The notes below the pieces were generated by a model. The model saw nothing but the letters and a program-made list of their open reading frames with translations, ran no database searches and was not told the DNA's origin. A program made the translations under genes and the position numbers. Shown in pieces: positions 43,093 to 46,880 of a stretch of DNA of 46,880 nucleotides; positions within the stretch are counted from its first letter, which is position 1; each line of letters starts with the position of its first letter. The stretch covers positions 1 to 46,880 of the forward strand of contig JAISUK010000071.1 of NCBI GenBank assembly GCA_031272075.1, written 5' to 3'. This stretch comes from Dysgonamonadaceae bacterium (GTDB taxonomy: Bacteria; Bacteroidota; Bacteroidia; Bacteroidales; Azobacteroidaceae).

Positions 43093-43794
43093 ATGAACAG
43101 ACTTAGAATCGGAAAATTCCGCGCCACCGATCGTATGTGCGACCTGATCGACGACAATTACCACGCCTTGCTGGTTTTGAGCCGCTTCAATATCGCACTT
43201 GGATTCGGCGACCGCACCATCGGTGAGATTTGCAGCGAGAACAGGGTTGACGCCGCGACTTTCCTGGCCGTAATCAACCTGATGTACAACGACAATCGTC
43301 CGCCTACACAAGAAAAACCGCAACTGTCGATCGAATGTCTGATCGAATACCTTTATAATTCCCATCATTTCTTCTTGAAATTCAGGCTTCCGGAAATGCG
43401 AAGAAAACTCAAAGAATCGCTCAACGACGGCGATAGCGACTTGAATAACGCCATGATCGGCTATTTCGACAATTTTGTTTCCGCCTTGAAAAAACATACT
43501 TTCACGGAGAACAAGAAAATCTTCCCTTATGTAAGAGCGTTGCTAAACGGCGAAGCGCCAAGCAAAATGCTGATTACGCTCCAAAAACAGCATGAACAAA
43601 TTCAATTCAGTCTGACCGAATTCAAATCTGTGCTGATTAAATATTATCCTGCTGTCAAGGCCAATGAAATCAACAGTTTCCTGTTCGATATCTTCAATTG
43701 TGAAAAGGACTTGGCATCGCACAATGCCGTCGAAGAATACCTCTTCCAACCCGAAATTGATGCGCTGGAAGCAAAAATCAGAAAAACCGTATGA
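43093..43794 (+). CDS. RIC-like (ScdA/YtfE family) diiron hemerythrin protein
   Basis: 233 residues from the ATG at 43093; a TTG 15 bp upstream is less likely. An N-terminal ScdA_N-like domain (about 10-65) lacks the usual CC pair (FNIALGFGDRTIGEIC in its place). The hemerythrin-like four-helix bundle keeps all expected diiron ligands: His91/His92, His135 with Glu139, His167, and His210 with Glu214. RIC proteins repair iron-sulfur clusters or handle nitric oxide after nitrosative or oxidative stress. The last 4 bp overlap a LuxR-type regulator (ATGA), indicating coupled translation. I infer that the diiron site senses or detoxifies oxygen or NO for that regulator. Confidence 0.85.
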   Translation: MNRLRIGKFRATDRMCDLIDDNYHALLVLSRFNIALGFGDRTIGEICSENRVDAATFLAVINLMYNDNRPPTQEKPQLSIECLIEYLYNSHHFFLKFRLPEMRRKLKESLNDGDSDLNNAMIGYFDNFVSALKKHTFTENKKIFPYVRALLNGEAPSKMLITLQKQHEQIQFSLTEFKSVLIKYYPAVKANEINSFLFDIFNCEKDLASHNAVEEYLFQPEIDALEAKIRKTV

Positions 43795-44384
43795 CTTACC
43801 CCGTGAAAATCAGCCTCGTAGAACCTTCGTTGATCATCCGAAGTGGCCTGCTTGCCGTCTTGCACCAACTGAGTACTTTTCAGATGGATGTGTTTGAAAT
43901 TACCGACATTGAGCAGATGAAATACGTCCTTTCGCGCCAAAAACCGGATATTTTGATAATTAACCCATCAGTACTGAATTTTTACCCCCTTCAGCAAATC
44001 AGGAAAGATGCCGCAAATCCGAACTTAAAATGCGTAGCATTGCAAAATTCATTATCCGACAACGCTTTACAGAAAGTATGCGACGAAGTGATCTCTATCT
44101 ACGATTCGGCGGAGCAAATCCGCGATAAACTCACCCGACTGATTAGCGAAGCAGATACGGCAAATCCTCCCGAATTGCTCACCAATCGGGAAAAAGAAAT
44201 CATCGTCTGTGTGATTAAAGGAATGACCAATAACAAGATAGCTGATACACTACATCTTTCTGCGCATACCGTTGTCAGCCATCGCCGCAATATTGCATCT
44301 AAATTGCAGATTCACAGCGTGGCGGGACTTACTATCTATGCTATTGTAAACAAACTTGTTGAATTGAATGAATTGAAGCAATAA
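43791..44384 (+). CDS. LuxR/NarL-type regulator with degenerate receiver domain
   Basis: 197 residues. The C-terminal helix-turn-helix is clear: LLTNREKEIIVCVIKGMTNN, then KIADTLHLSAHTVVSHRRNI, about residues 130-190. The N-terminal part (about 5-115) has the alternating strand-helix pattern of a receiver, starting ISLVEPSLIIRSGLLAVL, but the first acidic pair is EP and the phospho-acceptor site reads DILIINPS, with Asn58 where Asp is expected. It should therefore not be phosphorylated in the normal way. No histidine kinase is nearby. The overlap with the hemerythrin gene suggests that the pair acts together, with the diiron protein providing the signal. Target genes are unknown; the CC-repeat gene follows 121 bp later with its own -7 element. 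Confidence 0.88.
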   Translation: MTYPVKISLVEPSLIIRSGLLAVLHQLSTFQMDVFEITDIEQMKYVLSRQKPDILIINPSVLNFYPLQQIRKDAANPNLKCVALQNSLSDNALQKVCDEVISIYDSAEQIRDKLTRLISEADTANPPELLTNREKEIIVCVIKGMTNNKIADTLHLSAHTVVSHRRNIASKLQIHSVAGLTIYAIVNKLVELNELKQ

Positions 44385-44449
44385 ACAGAGTTCAATTATT
44401 TTTGTGATTAATTAACTGTTTTGTAGGCCATATACATTATGAAATACAC

Positions 44450-44457
44450 TACATTTG
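44450..44457 (+). promoter_or_regulatory. -7 element of the CC-repeat gene
   Basis: TACATTTG matches TAnnTTTG and lies 48 bp before the start codon. The nearest TTTG (44420-44423) is 26 bp upstream, longer than the usual 19-20, so activation by a regulator may be needed. Confidence 0.4.
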
Positions 44458-44505
44458 CCAAGAAAATATTCATTTCTCATTATATAAACATAAATATTTA
44501 ACGTT

Positions 44506-44859
44506 ATGAAGAAAGTATTTTTAGGATTTTTAGTTGTATGTGTGATGTCAGCATCTACTGTTTTTGCTCAAGACGACACCAAGAAAGAATGTAGCAAAGA
44601 AAAAGCAAAAACGGAAGCTTGCTGCAAAAAAGCAACTGCCGATGCTGCAAAAACGGAAGCTTGCTGCAAAAAAGCGACTGCCGATGCTGCAAAAGCTGAA
44701 CCATGCTGCAAGAAAGCGACTGCCGATGCTGCAAAAACGGAAGCTTGCTGCAAGAAAGCTACTGCCGATGCTGCAAAAGCTGAACCATGCTGCAAAAAAG
44801 CCGCCGATGCTGCAAAAAAAGAAGCATTAACTGAAAATAAATCGGCTGGAAAGAAGTAA
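44506..44859 (+). CDS. small exported protein of five CC-containing repeats
   Basis: 117 residues, no family recognised. A signal peptide (1-22, ending STVFAQ) leads to a mature part of about 95 residues. This consists of five consecutive units of the form KTEACCKKATADAA or KAEPCCKKATADAA (the fifth is one residue shorter), between a short DDTKKECSKEKA head and a Lys-rich tail. The mature protein has 11 Cys, ten in CC pairs spaced 14 residues apart. The units are 42-bp DNA repeats at 44608-44814, so copy number can change by recombination. CC pairs on short helices suggest binding of copper, zinc or another soft metal, or a redox buffer in the periplasm; this is inference. A bidirectional terminator follows. 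Confidence 0.75.
   Translation: MKKVFLGFLVVCVMSASTVFAQDDTKKECSKEKAKTEACCKKATADAAKTEACCKKATADAAKAEPCCKKATADAAKTEACCKKATADAAKAEPCCKKAADAAKKEALTENKSAGKK
44608..44814 (+). repeat. five 42-bp tandem coding repeats
   Basis: Units at 44608-44649, 44650-44691, 44692-44733, 44734-44775 and 44776-44814; the last is one codon short. Units 1, 2 and 4 read ACGGAAGCT after the first Lys codon, units 3 and 5 GCTGAACCA, so two alternating types exist. The units are nearly identical at DNA level, including synonymous sites, which indicates recent expansion. Confidence 0.95.
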
Positions 44860-44881
44860 CAGACTAATTTATTGGTCGATT

Positions 44882-44920
44882 AAAAAAACAGAGGGCACCC
44901 ATCACTGAGCGCCCTTTTTT
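44882..44920. terminator. bidirectional terminator between the CC-repeat gene and gyrB
   Basis: A-run (44882-44888), then GGGC and loop and GCGCCC, then TTTTTT (44915-44920). The stem (GGGCACCC with GAGCGCCC) has two mismatches. With A and T tracts on either side it can end transcription of both convergent genes. Confidence 0.65.
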
Positions 44921-44942
44921 CGTTCTCAACCCTCTGAAGTGC

Positions 44943-46880
<1,938 letters not shown>

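Overview
The window reads as chromosomal DNA of a member of the Bacteroidetes, most likely the order Bacteroidales. The evidence is a full-length SprA/Sov type IX secretion translocon directly after ruvA, promoters of the Bacteroidetes form TTTG-N19/20-TAnnTTTG, near absence of Shine-Dalgarno sequences, lipoproteins with a Cys-terminated signal peptide, Bacteroidetes-type GyrB and serine acetyltransferase, and a pyruvate phosphate dikinase. I see no rRNA, tRNA, CRISPR array, transposase or phage gene. Most of the window is housekeeping or envelope genes; only two intervals look unusual.

Layout. 1-2521: a SPOR-domain lipoprotein and a Gly-rich Spy-like periplasmic protein (both minus), then a divergent O6-alkylguanine-DNA methyltransferase. 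2534-7375: two minus-strand hydrolases, a GtaA-type glutaminase-family lipoprotein and a GH78 alpha-L-rhamnosidase. 7623-8153: a DJ-1/PfpI protein with paired candidate operators. 8405-14195: a three-gene RND efflux operon (adaptor, pump, outer-membrane factor) that carries six short repeat or palindromic elements, all translated or forming the gene boundaries. 14217-14876: an AlkD-like DNA glycosylase (minus). 15112-22807: dnaB, pheT, yebC and ppdK. 22896-23279: a free-standing LytTR DNA-binding protein.

23449-29154 is a compact plus-strand operon: a very acidic 98-residue protein rich in T-x-x-D motifs, a zinc-ribbon FHA protein, a PP2C phosphatase, a membrane-anchored Ser/Thr kinase with TPR-like and WG-like sequence outside the membrane, a TPR/outer-membrane-barrel protein, and a kelch lipoprotein. 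Together they look like a Thr-phosphorylation signalling chain running from cytoplasm to outer membrane. I consider it the best candidate for an undescribed system. cysE follows 10 bp later.

30070-32135: nadC and a C1B cysteine peptidase (minus, overlapping). 32136-32711 is the only gene-poor stretch; it holds a C-terminal gene remnant and palindromic repeats. 32712-42956: a TlpA-like thioredoxin lipoprotein, sprA and ruvA (minus). 43093-44384: a RIC-like diiron hemerythrin protein coupled to a LuxR-type regulator whose receiver lacks the phospho-acceptor Asp. 44506-44859: a small exported protein built of five CC-containing repeats. 44943 to the end: gyrB (minus), whose first codons lie beyond the window.
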